In this document: piece by piece, positions 34,762 to 42,703 of the stretch
Layout of the letters: every line of letters starts with the position of its first letter
How positions within the stretch are numbered: position 1 is the first letter of the stretch
NCBI RefSeq assembly: GCF_009834185.1
Contig: NZ_CP047173.1
Coordinates: 3,596,001-3,660,000 of the forward strand
DNA length: 64,000 nt
Direction: 5' to 3'
DNA from: Rathayibacter sp. VKM Ac-2760
GTDB taxonomy: Bacteria > Actinomycetota > Actinomycetes > Actinomycetales > Microbacteriaceae
The notes under the pieces: generated by a model
Told to the model about the DNA's origin: nothing
Seen by the model: only the letters and a program-made list of their open reading frames with translations
Databases searched by the model: none
Made by a program: the position numbers and the translations under genes

Positions 34762-35889
34762 ATGGGCTTCTTCGACCGCACCGACCCCCCGGCCACCCCT
34801 CCGACGGAACGGCCACGGACCGTGTGGACCGACGGCTTCGGCCGCTTCGCCCTCCGCTGCCTCCAGGTGCTCCTCGTCCTGGCGCTCGCCGCGGTCCTCG
34901 TCCTCGCGATGACGCAGCTCACGCTGGTGCTGATCCCGGTGCTGATCGCGATCATCCTCGCCTCCGCGATCCACCCCGTCCTCGCCTGGATGCGCCGGAA
35001 GGGGCTGCCGTCGATCCTGGCGACCTGGATCGCGCTGATCGGACTGCTCGCGATCCTCGGCGCCATCGGCTGGCTGATCACCGTCGCGGTCCGCAACCAG
35101 TGGGACGAGCTGGTCAGCAGCGCCTCCGACGGCATCGCCTCGCTGCAGGACTACGTGCAGCACCTGCCCTTCCAGATCGACGAGCAGCAGATCGAGGACG
35201 CCCGTCAGACGGTCGTCGACTTCCTCACCTCGAGCGCCTTCGGCTCCGGCGCGCTCGCCGGAGCGGCCGCCGCCGCGAACTTCATCACCGGCCTGGTGCT
35301 GATGATCGTCGTCCTCTTCTTCTTCATGAAGGACGGCCCGAAGATCTGGGAGTTCCTGCTCCGCCCGTTCTCCGGCTCCGGCTACGACCGCGCCAAGCGG
35401 GTCGGCGGCAAGACCGTCGACGTCCTCGGCGGCTACATCCGCGGCACCGCGACCGTCGCCGCGGTCGACGCGATCGGCATCGGCGTCGCCCTCGCGATCC
35501 TGCAGGTGCCGCTGGCCATCCCGCTCGCGGTCATCGTCTTCCTCACCGCCTTCATCCCGATCGTCGGAGCGACGGCCGCCGGCATCCTCGCCGCCCTCGT
35601 CGCCCTCGTGGCCAACGGACCCCTCGCGGCGCTGATCGTGATCCTCGTCGTCGTCGCGGTCAACCAGCTCGAGGGCAACTTCCTCCAGCCGGTCGTGATG
35701 GCGCGCTCACTCAAGCTGCACCCGCTGATCGTGCTCGTCGCCCTCACCATCGGCACCGTGCTCGCCGGCATCGTCGGCGCCGTGCTCGCCGTGCCGATCG
35801 CCGCGGTCGCCTGGGGCATCGTCTCCGTCTGGAACGGCCCCGACCGCCCGGCCGAGCCCGCCCGCCAGAAGCGCGACGAGTCGGTCTGA
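34762..35889 (+). CDS. AI-2E family transporter, copy 2
   Basis: A 375-residue polytopic protein similar in layout to the one at 9075. Family hallmarks are 'PLAVIVFLTAFIPIVGATAA' and 'NQLEGNFLQPVVMARSLKLHPL'. About 8 helices; a soluble 60-residue segment sits between helices 3 and 4. The ATG at 34762 is used; a GTG 38 codons earlier lacks supporting features. It exports an unknown small molecule or exchanges ions. It is convergent with the NarL-type regulator. Confidence 0.85.
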   Translation: MGFFDRTDPPATPPTERPRTVWTDGFGRFALRCLQVLLVLALAAVLVLAMTQLTLVLIPVLIAIILASAIHPVLAWMRRKGLPSILATWIALIGLLAILGAIGWLITVAVRNQWDELVSSASDGIASLQDYVQHLPFQIDEQQIEDARQTVVDFLTSSAFGSGALAGAAAAANFITGLVLMIVVLFFFMKDGPKIWEFLLRPFSGSGYDRAKRVGGKTVDVLGGYIRGTATVAAVDAIGIGVALAILQVPLAIPLAVIVFLTAFIPIVGATAAGILAALVALVANGPLAALIVILVVVAVNQLEGNFLQPVVMARSLKLHPLIVLVALTIGTVLAGIVGAVLAVPIAAVAWGIVSVWNGPDRPAEPARQKRDESV

Positions 35890-35957
35890 GGAAAGCTCGA
35901 CTAGAATAAGATGAATACGATTCGGAGGTCGCACCCCGAGTCGACCGACCCGGCCCG

Positions 35958-36620
35958 CTACGGCGTGCGGCCGATGATGCCGTCGCGCAGCGCCTGGCGG
36001 CGGAGCGCGATCTTGGTACCGGCGCTCACGCCGTCGGCGCGGTACTTCGCCCGGGCGTTCCGCAGGGCGCTGCGCGCCGCGTCCTGGGTGATGCCGAGCT
36101 CGGTCGCGACCTGCTTGAGCGAGAGCCCCTCGACGAAGAGCCCGACGATCCGGCGCTCCCGCGGTGACAGCGGCCCCGTCCCGATGCCGCCGCCGAGCAG
36201 CGCCCGCGTCTGCGGGGTGAGGAAGCACTCGCCGCGCGCCGCGGTGCGGATCGCCTCGAGGATCACCTCGGTCCGCTCGCTCTTCACCAGGTAGCCGCGC
36301 GCCCCCGCCGCCAGGGCCCGCGCGATGGTCTCGGCCTGCGAGTGCGTGCTGATGATGATCGGCGCCGCGCCGGAGGCGATGATCGTGCGGATCTTCATCG
36401 CCAGGTCGAGGTCGTCGCCGAGGTCGATGTCGAGCAGCACGACGTCGGTCGGGAAGCGCGGGTGGGCGAGCAGTCCGGTCCAGCTCGACGCCGTCGCGAC
36501 GACGCGGATGTCGGAGCCGGAGCGGTTGATCCACTCCGAGAGCGCGCTCAGCAGGATCGGGTGGTCGTCGAGGATCGCGAGGGCGATGGCCGGAGTCTCC
36601 TCGGTCGCGGTCGTCGTCAT
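35958..36620 (-). CDS. NarL/FixJ-family response regulator
   Basis: A 220-residue regulator: receiver with acidic residues Asp18/Asp19 ('AILDDHP'), phospho-acceptor Asp64 ('VVLLDIDLGDD'), and Lys in 'YLVKSERT'. The C-terminal LuxR-type HTH covers about 150-200 ('LSPRERRIVGLFVEGLSLKQ', 'VATELGITQDAARSALRNAR'). It is the last gene of a three-gene coupled unit, after a kinase-like membrane protein (ATGA overlap) and a histidine kinase. The target genes cannot be predicted. Confidence 0.88.
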   Translation of the reverse strand: MTTTATEETPAIALAILDDHPILLSALSEWINRSGSDIRVVATASSWTGLLAHPRFPTDVVLLDIDLGDDLDLAMKIRTIIASGAAPIIISTHSQAETIARALAAGARGYLVKSERTEVILEAIRTAARGECFLTPQTRALLGGGIGTGPLSPRERRIVGLFVEGLSLKQVATELGITQDAARSALRNARAKYRADGVSAGTKIALRRQALRDGIIGRTP

Positions 36621-37867
36621 GCGGGCCTTCCGGGCGGGCGGTGGTGGAGCTCGATCGTCGTCCCCGGACTCTCGGCCGAGACGCGGTGGACGCCGATCTC
36701 CCCCAGGATGCCCCAGACGGCGGGGTCGACGTCGCGTGGCCGCAGTCCGGGAGCACCGAGGATCAGCCGCATCGGATCCGCCGGCCCGCTGCCGCGCGCG
36801 AGCGCCAGCTCCACCGCCGGCCGGCCCGCGCGCTCCTGCGCCGTCAGCAGCCAGAGCACCGAGAGCAGCCGCGAGCGGTCCGGCGGAGCCAGCTCCGCGG
36901 CGATCCCCTGCGGATCGCGCACGACGACCGCCTCGGAGAGCAGCGCCGACTCCTCGACCGCGATCCGGAGCCAGGTGTGGTCGTGCCGGGCCGCCAGCAC
37001 CGCGCGCAGCTCGTCGCCGAGCGTCCGGGCCCGCTCGCCGAGCGCCGCGTCGAGCGGAGCGGCGCCCTCGGCGTCCCGGCGGACGACCTCCTCGAGCAGC
37101 TCCGCGATCTCCGCGTCGACGCGGGCGAGCTCCGACGCGGCGAGGCTGCCCGGTCCCGTGCCCGGTCCGTCGATCACGCTGTCGGCCAGCGTGCGATCGA
37201 GCCCGCGGTGCACGTGCCGGTCGAGCGCCGTGAGCAGGGCTGCGTAGACCGCGACAGGAGTGGTCGCGAGCAGCACGTTGCCGACGGCGATGCTCGACCC
37301 GGCGTCGGCGAGCAGCGCCTGAGCGAGCATGCCGAGCACGCTGAGCCCGACGAGCAGCGCGATCGCGAGGGTGCTCCGCGACAGCGGCTGGAAGCCGAGC
37401 AGCGCGAGCACCGTCGCGCCCACGCCGATGCAGACCGTCGGGTAGTAGAGCGGCGCCGGTGCCGGCAGCGCGTAGTCCGCGAACTCGAGCAGCAGCGCCG
37501 CGGTATCGACGGCGAGGACGCCGGCGAGCACGCTCCCGGGAAGCTCCCCGTGCCGCGACACCGCGGTCAGCACGCCCACGGCCAGGGCCGCGAGCACCAG
37601 GACCCAGGAGAGGCCGGACAGCCAGGTCGCGGAGCGGTCGTTCAGCGCCCAGAGGAACGAGGCGAGACCGCGCACCACCAGCGACACGGTGATCGCGATG
37701 AAGCCGACGCTGAGGTAGCTCGCGGTGAGCCGGTGGGTGCGGGTGATCCGCTGACGGACCGAGTCGAGGGTGCGCGGCCCCTGCCCGGCCGCGCGGACCA
37801 GCTCGACGAGCGTGCCCTCGCCCGAGCGGTCGGCGCCGGAGCGGTCGGTCGCGGGCCGGTCGCTCAT
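36617..37867 (-). CDS. Membrane protein with degenerate histidine-kinase-like C-terminus
   Basis: A 416-residue protein with about 8 hydrophobic segments in residues 40-230. The soluble C-terminal half contains a helical stretch ('ARVDAEIAELLEEVVRRDAE'), where a DHp-like bundle is expected, and ends 'IGVHRVSAESPGTTIELHHR', which resembles the last strands of a kinase ATPase domain (compare 'GGTVRIFSATGAGTTVLMSV' of its neighbour). I see no phospho-acceptor His box, N-box or G-boxes. It is coupled on both sides to the histidine kinase and the response regulator. A catalytically dead partner or signal modulator is a reasonable inference; general membrane protein is the fallback. Confidence 0.6.
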   Translation of the reverse strand: MSDRPATDRSGADRSGEGTLVELVRAAGQGPRTLDSVRQRITRTHRLTASYLSVGFIAITVSLVVRGLASFLWALNDRSATWLSGLSWVLVLAALAVGVLTAVSRHGELPGSVLAGVLAVDTAALLLEFADYALPAPAPLYYPTVCIGVGATVLALLGFQPLSRSTLAIALLVGLSVLGMLAQALLADAGSSIAVGNVLLATTPVAVYAALLTALDRHVHRGLDRTLADSVIDGPGTGPGSLAASELARVDAEIAELLEEVVRRDAEGAAPLDAALGERARTLGDELRAVLAARHDHTWLRIAVEESALLSEAVVVRDPQGIAAELAPPDRSRLLSVLWLLTAQERAGRPAVELALARGSGPADPMRLILGAPGLRPRDVDPAVWGILGEIGVHRVSAESPGTTIELHHRPPGRPA

Positions 37868-39049
37868 CGCGGCACGCTCATCAGCACGGTCGTGCCGGCG
37901 CCGGTCGCGGAGAAGATCCGCACGGTGCCGCCGACCGCCTCGATCCGCCCGACGACCGACTCGGCGAGCCCGAGCCGTCCCTCGGGCGCGGTCGCCGGGT
38001 CGAAGCCGCGGCCGGCGTCCGAGACGGCCACCCGCGCCGAGTCCTCGTCGCCGTCGAGCGAGACGTGCGCGGCGGCGACTCCGGAGTGGCGCCGCACGTT
38101 CTCGAGGCACTCCCCGGTCGCGCGCGCGAGGGCGTCGAGCGCGGGAGCCGGCGGCACGTCCCGCCAGCTCCCGAGGTGCCAGTGCACCTCGACGCCGAGC
38201 GCCTGGGCGCGGCGGCCGACCTCGGCGAGCACCGCGGGCACGCGGCTGCCCGCCGCGCTCGCGGGCGCCGGCTCCGGCTCGGCCCGGTCCAGCCGCCGCA
38301 GCAGCGCGAGGTCCGCCTCGGCCTGCGCGCGCAGGGTCGCCGGGGACACCCTCGCCGCGGTGCGCGAGGAGGGTGAGCGTCGAGAGGATCGTGTCGTGCA
38401 TCAGCCGCGCCTCCCGGCGGCGGCTCGCCTCGCTCTCGCTCGAGCGGCGCTCGGCGGCGTGCGCGGTCCGCAGCCGTGCGGTGCCGGCGCGGGCGCGCTC
38501 GACGCTCGAGGCCAGCCAGCGGGCGCCGACGGCGGCGACGACCCAGCAGACGACGACCGAGAGCGCGACGAACGGCGCGCGACCCGACCCCCAGGTCGCC
38601 GCCACCGCGAGCACCAGGGCGGGGACGCCGCCGAGCACCGCGGCCCCGACCAGCCGCCGCGAGGCGCAGATCGCGAGCAGCGGAGTCGGCAGGGTCATCG
38701 AGGCGAGCATCGTCACGCAGCTGAGCACCGTGCGGTCGCCGTCCGCCACTCCCGGACCGAGGAACGCCGCGAGCGCGACGACGCCGAGCACGACGCCGGC
38801 GACGACCGCGCGGACGCCGCCCGCACCGGAGCGCCGGGAGGAGAGCTGGATCGCGGCGCTCACGACGAGCAGGATCGCGCTGGGCAGCACCGCGAGCAGC
38901 GCCTCGGGGGCGAGCGTGACGAGGTGCAGGGCGGACGCCGCCGCGAAGATGCCGCCGGCCCGCCGCGCGCAGACCGTGCCGACCTCCGCCTGCTCGCGGC
39001 GTAGCTCGAGCGCGTCGGCGGCCGCGCTCGCGGCACTGGGGAGCGGCAT
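37864..39049 (-). pseudogene. Sensor histidine kinase (LiaS/NarX-like), frameshifted
   Basis: Two frames together encode about 395 residues: an N-terminal membrane domain with 6 or so helices, the H-box-like 'RLMHDTILSTLTLLAH', then after a frame change near 38357 'TLRAQAEADLALL', 'ECLENVRRHSG' (N-box), 'VSDAGRGFDP' and 'RLGLAESVVGRI' (G-boxes). The frame is lost at a GAGGGTG run; one extra G (or two missing bases) restores it. I start at ATG 39049, which follows GCGAGG; an ATG at 39094 is possible. Its end overlaps the next gene (ATGA). Pseudogene or consensus error is undecided. Confidence 0.7.
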
Positions 39050-39587
39050 CGACACCTCGCCGTAGGGGCGCGCGAGCCGCACCCGGAGTTGCATCGTGCC
39101 ACACGCCCCGGCCCGTCGCGGGGCCGTTCGGCGCGCCGGTCTCGGCCCGGCGGTCGCGCTCGGGTGCTCCTCTCCCGTAGAGTGAGGACATCTCCTGGGC
39201 ACTCGCCCGAATTCCACGGCTGAGAAGTCGCACGACGACGAAGAGACTCAGCCCCTGATAGAGACCGCACCGATCGAGCGCATCGCTCTCGATCCGCCGG
39301 TTCGAACGCCCGCCTCGCCCGCGGGTACCGCCCTTCACAGGACGCCGCGGAAGCCGCGCCGTTCCTCGTTCGACCCCCGCCTCTCCGACACCCTCGGCGA
39401 GCGGGACGTTCTCCCCCGCGCAGGCGCACTCCCCTCGTGGAATCGCGACCTCCGCCCCCAGACGACCCGGATCACCCGGTCGGCGCGTGTTTCACCCGCG
39501 GCGACCGAGCGGACCGGGTACCGCACAGCTGTGCGAAATCTAACGACGACCGCTCACGCGGGCGTCACCATCACGTAAGGAAAAGAA
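39050..39587 (+). other. Long gene-free region upstream of the cold-shock gene
   Basis: About 540 bp between the divergent histidine kinase and cold-shock genes holds no credible reading frame. A ribosome-binding site AAGGAAAAG lies directly before the cold-shock ATG. The stretch must hold two promoters, and part of it is likely a long 5' untranslated leader of the cold-shock mRNA, as in CspA-type genes. I could not define a promoter with confidence. Confidence 0.4.
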
Positions 39588-39797
39588 ATGCCTACTGGCA
39601 CCGTTAAGTGGTTCAACTCCGAAAAGGGCTTCGGCTTCATCGCTCCCGACGACGGAGGCGCCGACGTGTTCGCGCACTTCTCCGCCATCGCGAAGCAGGG
39701 CTACCGCGAGCTCGTCGAGAACCAGCACGTCGAGTACGACGTCGAGCAGGGCCGCAAGGGCCCGCAGGCCGCGAACATCCGCGGCGTCGGCGAGTAA
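39588..39797 (+). CDS. CspA-type cold-shock protein
   Basis: A 69-residue OB-fold nucleic-acid chaperone. It has both RNA-binding motifs: RNP1 'KGFGFI' and RNP2 'VFAHFSAI', and the opening '[14 protein letters not shown]' of the CspA family. It binds single-stranded RNA/DNA and melts mRNA structure in the cold or in stationary phase. AAGGAAAAG precedes ATG 39588. The monocistronic gene is closed by the hairpin at 39842. Confidence 0.95.
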   Translation: MPTGTVKWFNSEKGFGFIAPDDGGADVFAHFSAIAKQGYRELVENQHVEYDVEQGRKGPQAANIRGVGE

Positions 39798-39841
39798 TCA
39801 CCGGCCTCTGCGTCACAACGCTCGCGCTCGTCTCGAGCGCT

Positions 39842-39888
39842 GAACGCCCCGTCCACCGCGATCCTCGGATCCGGCGGGCGGGGCGTTC
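39842..39888 (+). terminator. Hairpin terminator of the cold-shock gene
   Basis: GAACGCCCCGTCCACCG pairs with CGGCGGGCGGGGCGTTC (two G-U pairs) around a 13-nt loop, 45 bp after the cold-shock stop. It separates that gene from the next one. Confidence 0.75.
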
Positions 39889-39939
39889 GCCGTTCCCGGG
39901 CCGGCCGCGCCGGGCGCCGCGGGCGGTATCCTCGCGTCC

Positions 39940-40248
39940 ATGGGACGACTGATCTACGGGCCGCAGTCACTCGAGATCGACTTCGACGACCGCGTGCTCG
40001 CCCACCTCAAGGTGGCGATGTTCACGAAGATGCGGCGCAACGAGTCGTTCAGCCTCTCCTGGAGTGAGCCCGAGTCGAGCGGCTACGGCCGCAGCTCGAT
40101 CTGGGTGCACCCGGCGACGCCGCTGCACTTCCGCTTCCACGGCGGCCGTCGGCCCGCGCTCAACCGTGCCTGGATCGACGAGCTGATCGCCCACGCGAAC
40201 AGCACCGGCGAGATGATGCTGACCCCGGAGCCCGACGACCGCCCCTGA
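39940..40248 (+). CDS. DUF7882-type small protein
   Basis: A 102-residue soluble protein beginning MGRLIYGPQSLEIDFDD, with 'LAHLKVAMFTKMRRNESFSL' and 'WVHPATPLHFRFHGGR'. This matches a small family frequent in Microbacteriaceae (DUF7882) that automatic annotation sometimes mislabels as ATP-dependent DNA ligase. It has no ligase nucleotidyltransferase motif (KxDG) and is too short for one. Function unknown. It is followed by a composite repeat. Confidence 0.7.
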   Translation: MGRLIYGPQSLEIDFDDRVLAHLKVAMFTKMRRNESFSLSWSEPESSGYGRSSIWVHPATPLHFRFHGGRRPALNRAWIDELIAHANSTGEMMLTPEPDDRP

Positions 40249-40263
40249 CAGCCGGGTCCCCCC

Positions 40264-40370
40264 TTGCTGATCGAGTAGCCCTCGCAGAGGGCGTATCGAG
40301 ATCCACGCACTCCGGACGTTCTGGCGACGGCAGGTCTCGATACGCCGCTCCGCGGCTACTCGACCACCGG
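40264..40370. repeat. Composite intergenic repeat (107 bp, inverted ends)
   Basis: Left end TTGCTGATCGAGTAGCCCTCG, right end CGGCTACTCGACCACCGG, with GTATCGAGA / TCTCGATAC blocks inside; the middle is shorter and differs from the copies at 27211 and 30923. It lies between two convergent genes. Confidence 0.75.
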
Positions 40371-40416
40371 GCAGGCGCCGCCCCGCGGTCGCCCGATGGG
40401 CAGGCGCCGACCGCGC

Positions 40417-41112
40417 TCAGACGACGCGGGGACGCGCCACGTGCACGAGCTCGTCGTGCGGCAGCGCGCGCAGGCGCGCCGCGATCTCCTCGCGGGCGGA
40501 GGCGTCGACCGACGCCCAGGCGTACTCCTCCGGCCAGAGCGGCGTGAGGGTCACCAGCTCGACGTCACCGGTCGCGAGCTCGAGGCGCTCCGGCAGTCCG
40601 CCGCCGCGCAGGCCGAGCAGCACGCCGACCGAGCCGTGCTCGTCGGTCCAGGCCGGCGGCGCCGCCGCTCCGGCGAGGACCGCGGTGTCGACCCCGGTGC
40701 GGCAGCAGACGCCCTGCAGCGCCGCGAGGCGGGCGGCCTCGTAGAGGACGCGGAACTGCCAGTGGTTCCAGAGATCGGCCGCCGGGATCCCGCGGAGGGC
40801 GGAGGTCTCGAGGCACAGCTCGAGCCCGAGTCCCGTGCCGGGGCGGGAGAGGCGGTCGAAGGGATCACTGAGCCCGTCGGTCGCGAGGACCACGGACGAC
40901 CCGCGCTCGACCCGCAGGAACGCGCGGTGATCGGTGGGCCAGCGGGCCCCGCCGCGCACTCCCGGATCCTCCGTCGAGACGACGACGGTGCGGTCCAGCT
41001 CGCCGACGCTGCGCCACAGCTCGGCCCGGTCCTCGGCGACGGCCTCGGCGAGGGCCCGCCGCTCGTCCGGGGTCCAGCGGATCTCTCGCGTGCGGTTGAG
41101 GAACATCGACAT
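40417..41112 (-). CDS. Suppressor-of-fused-like hypothetical protein
   Basis: A 231-residue soluble protein. 'VVLATDGLSDPFDR', 'GTGLGLELCLET' and the C-terminal 'VGVLLGLRGGGLPERLELAT' with 'VELVTLTPLWPEEY' resemble bacterial proteins with a suppressor-of-fused-like fold, often near toxin immunity genes. No toxin is visible here. GGAGAG sits 5 bp before ATG 41112; the second Met, two codons later, is an alternative. Function unknown; the family assignment is from memory of such motifs. Confidence 0.5.
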   Translation of the reverse strand: MSMFLNRTREIRWTPDERRALAEAVAEDRAELWRSVGELDRTVVVSTEDPGVRGGARWPTDHRAFLRVERGSSVVLATDGLSDPFDRLSRPGTGLGLELCLETSALRGIPAADLWNHWQFRVLYEAARLAALQGVCCRTGVDTAVLAGAAAPPAWTDEHGSVGVLLGLRGGGLPERLELATGDVELVTLTPLWPEEYAWASVDASAREEIAARLRALPHDELVHVARPRVV

Positions 41113-41220
41113 GAGACTCTCCGTCCACGCGGCCGGCGTGCCGCGTCCTCCGGAACCGTACGGGTCCCGCCAGGGCGGGTCCTCCGAGTGACCGGAGTAG
41201 TTCCTGGACGCCGAGCCGGG

Positions 41221-41290
41221 TCAGTGGCCTTAGCCGAGCGGGTCTGGGGCCTCAGCCGAGCGGGTCAGGGGCCTCAGCCGAGCGGGTCGA
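41221..41290. repeat. 22-bp tandem repeat duplicating a gene's 3' end
   Basis: Three copies of roughly 'GGGCCTCAGCCGAGCGGGTC' occur in a row. Read on the minus strand, each copy includes the end of the acidic gene at 41274, GACCCGCTCGGCTGA (last copy TAA), so the stop codon is repeated three times. It is likely a replication-slippage product. Confidence 0.75.
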
Positions 41291-41660
41291 CCCCGTTGCT
41301 CCGCCAGCGCTCGTCGGCCAGCTGGCCCGAGCCCGCCTCGCCGTCGTGCTCGCCGAGCGGCTCGGCCTCGCGCCGCGCCTCGGTCGGGACGGCGCCGAGC
41401 GAGGTGCCCGCGCCCTCGGCCGTGCTGCCGGGGGCGAGCAGCCCCTCCTCGTCCTCGTGGGAGCCGACCTCGTCCTCCGCGGTGTTCTCGGTGCCGCTCT
41501 CGGCCATCGAGTCGTAGGGGTGGTCGGGGTCGTCGCTCTGCTCGGGGGTGGTGCTCTCCTCGTTCCCGGCGTCCGCGGGGTGCACGTCGTCGGGCTGCTC
41601 GACGTTCGCCGAGCCTCCGCTGGTGAATCCGGCGAACTCGGGGCTGTCGTCTGCGCTCAT
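41274..41660 (-). CDS. Acidic low-complexity hypothetical protein
   Basis: A 128-residue, strongly acidic protein rich in Glu, Asp, Ser and Pro ('SANVEQPDDVHPADAGNEES'), no membrane segment, probably disordered. ATG 41660 is used; a Met three codons earlier is possible. The 3' end lies in a 22-bp tandem repeat that repeats the final PLG-stop. It is divergent from the oxidoreductase gene. No family recognised. Confidence 0.5.
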   Translation of the reverse strand: MSADDSPEFAGFTSGGSANVEQPDDVHPADAGNEESTTPEQSDDPDHPYDSMAESGTENTAEDEVGSHEDEEGLLAPGSTAEGAGTSLGAVPTEARREAEPLGEHDGEAGSGQLADERWRSNGVDPLG

Positions 41661-41740
41661 GGCGGCCACGGTAGCACCGGGCGCTCAGCGCCTAGGCTCG
41701 GAGGACGACCGCCTCGGCGGCGCGACGACGGGAGCGGGAA

Positions 41741-42703
41741 GTGCGACGACTCGGTTACGAACGGTTCGGCGGGCCGGACGTGCTCTCCTGGCGGGAGGCG
41801 CCCGTGCCGATGCCCGGCCGCGGCGAGGTGCTGGTGCGCACGCGCGCCGCGAGCATCAATGCGACCGACGAGAAGATCCTCTCCGGCGCCGCCCGGATCA
41901 TGGCCGTCGGCCGACGGCGCCCCTACGGCTTCGGTCTCGACATCGCCGGCACGGTCGAGGCGCTCGGCCCGGGCGACCACTCCGTCTCGATCGGCGACCG
42001 CGTGGTCGGGATGACCCGCGACGGCGACGCCTTCGCGGACGCGTCGATCGTGCGCGGCCGCTCCCTCGTGCCGCTGCCCGACGCCCTCGACGAGGTGCAG
42101 GGCGTCACGCTGGCGATGTCCGGCGGCACCGCGATCGGCGTGGTCGACGCACTCCGGGTGCGCGCGGGCGAGCAGGTGCTCGTCGGCGGCGGCTCCGGTG
42201 CGATCGGGAACCTCGTCGTGCAGCTGCTCGTGCGGGCCGGCTGCATCGTCGCCGCGACCGGCTCGGCCGCCTCGGCGGACACGCTCCGGGCGCTCGGCGC
42301 CGAGCCGCACGATTACCGGCTGCTCGATCTGGGCGTGCTCGGCGGTCGCTTCGACGCGGTGCTCGACGTCTCCGGGCACCTGCCGCCGGACGACGCCGCG
42401 ATCCTGCTCGCCGACGGCGGACGGTACGCGACGCTGGTGCCGAGCGGGCCGGCACTCGGCGCGCAGGCGGCCGGGATCCTCCGCCGCGACCGCCCGCGGG
42501 TGCAGAACCTGATCGTCACGGCGAGCGCCGAGCGGATCGGCCGTGCGGTGTCCCTCGCGGCCTCGGGCGAGCTGATCCCCGCGGCGGGCGCCGTGCATCC
42601 GCTCGACGAGATCGTGGCCGTGCTCGCGCAGCGCGCCCAGGGCACCGACAGCACGATCGGCAAGATCGTGTTCACGGCCGACGACGCGGCTCCGCTGAGC
42701 TGA
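41741..42703 (+). CDS. Quinone-oxidoreductase-like MDR protein
   Basis: A 320-residue medium-chain dehydrogenase/reductase of the zinc-free quinone oxidoreductase group: GroES-like N-terminal part ('GFGLDIAGTVEALGPGDHSV'), a nucleotide fold with 'VLVGGGSGAIGNLVVQLLV', and 'IGKIVFTA' at the end. It likely uses NADPH to reduce a quinone or enal. GTG 41741 starts right after GGAGCGGGAA. Its end overlaps the convergent drug exporter gene by 32 bp. Confidence 0.85.
   Translation: MRRLGYERFGGPDVLSWREAPVPMPGRGEVLVRTRAASINATDEKILSGAARIMAVGRRRPYGFGLDIAGTVEALGPGDHSVSIGDRVVGMTRDGDAFADASIVRGRSLVPLPDALDEVQGVTLAMSGGTAIGVVDALRVRAGEQVLVGGGSGAIGNLVVQLLVRAGCIVAATGSAASADTLRALGAEPHDYRLLDLGVLGGRFDAVLDVSGHLPPDDAAILLADGGRYATLVPSGPALGAQAAGILRRDRPRVQNLIVTASAERIGRAVSLAASGELIPAAGAVHPLDEIVAVLAQRAQGTDSTIGKIVFTADDAAPLS

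Noticed and set aside
35890..35957. AT-rich patch between the AI-2E and NarL-type genes (around 'ACTAGAATAAGATGAATACG') as a promoter
   Set aside because: It lies between convergent genes where no transcript should start, and no hairpin or operator symmetry was clear.
39940..40248. ATP-dependent DNA ligase
   Set aside because: Only 102 residues, without the KxDG nucleotidyltransferase motif; the name is a propagated label for a DUF7882-like family.
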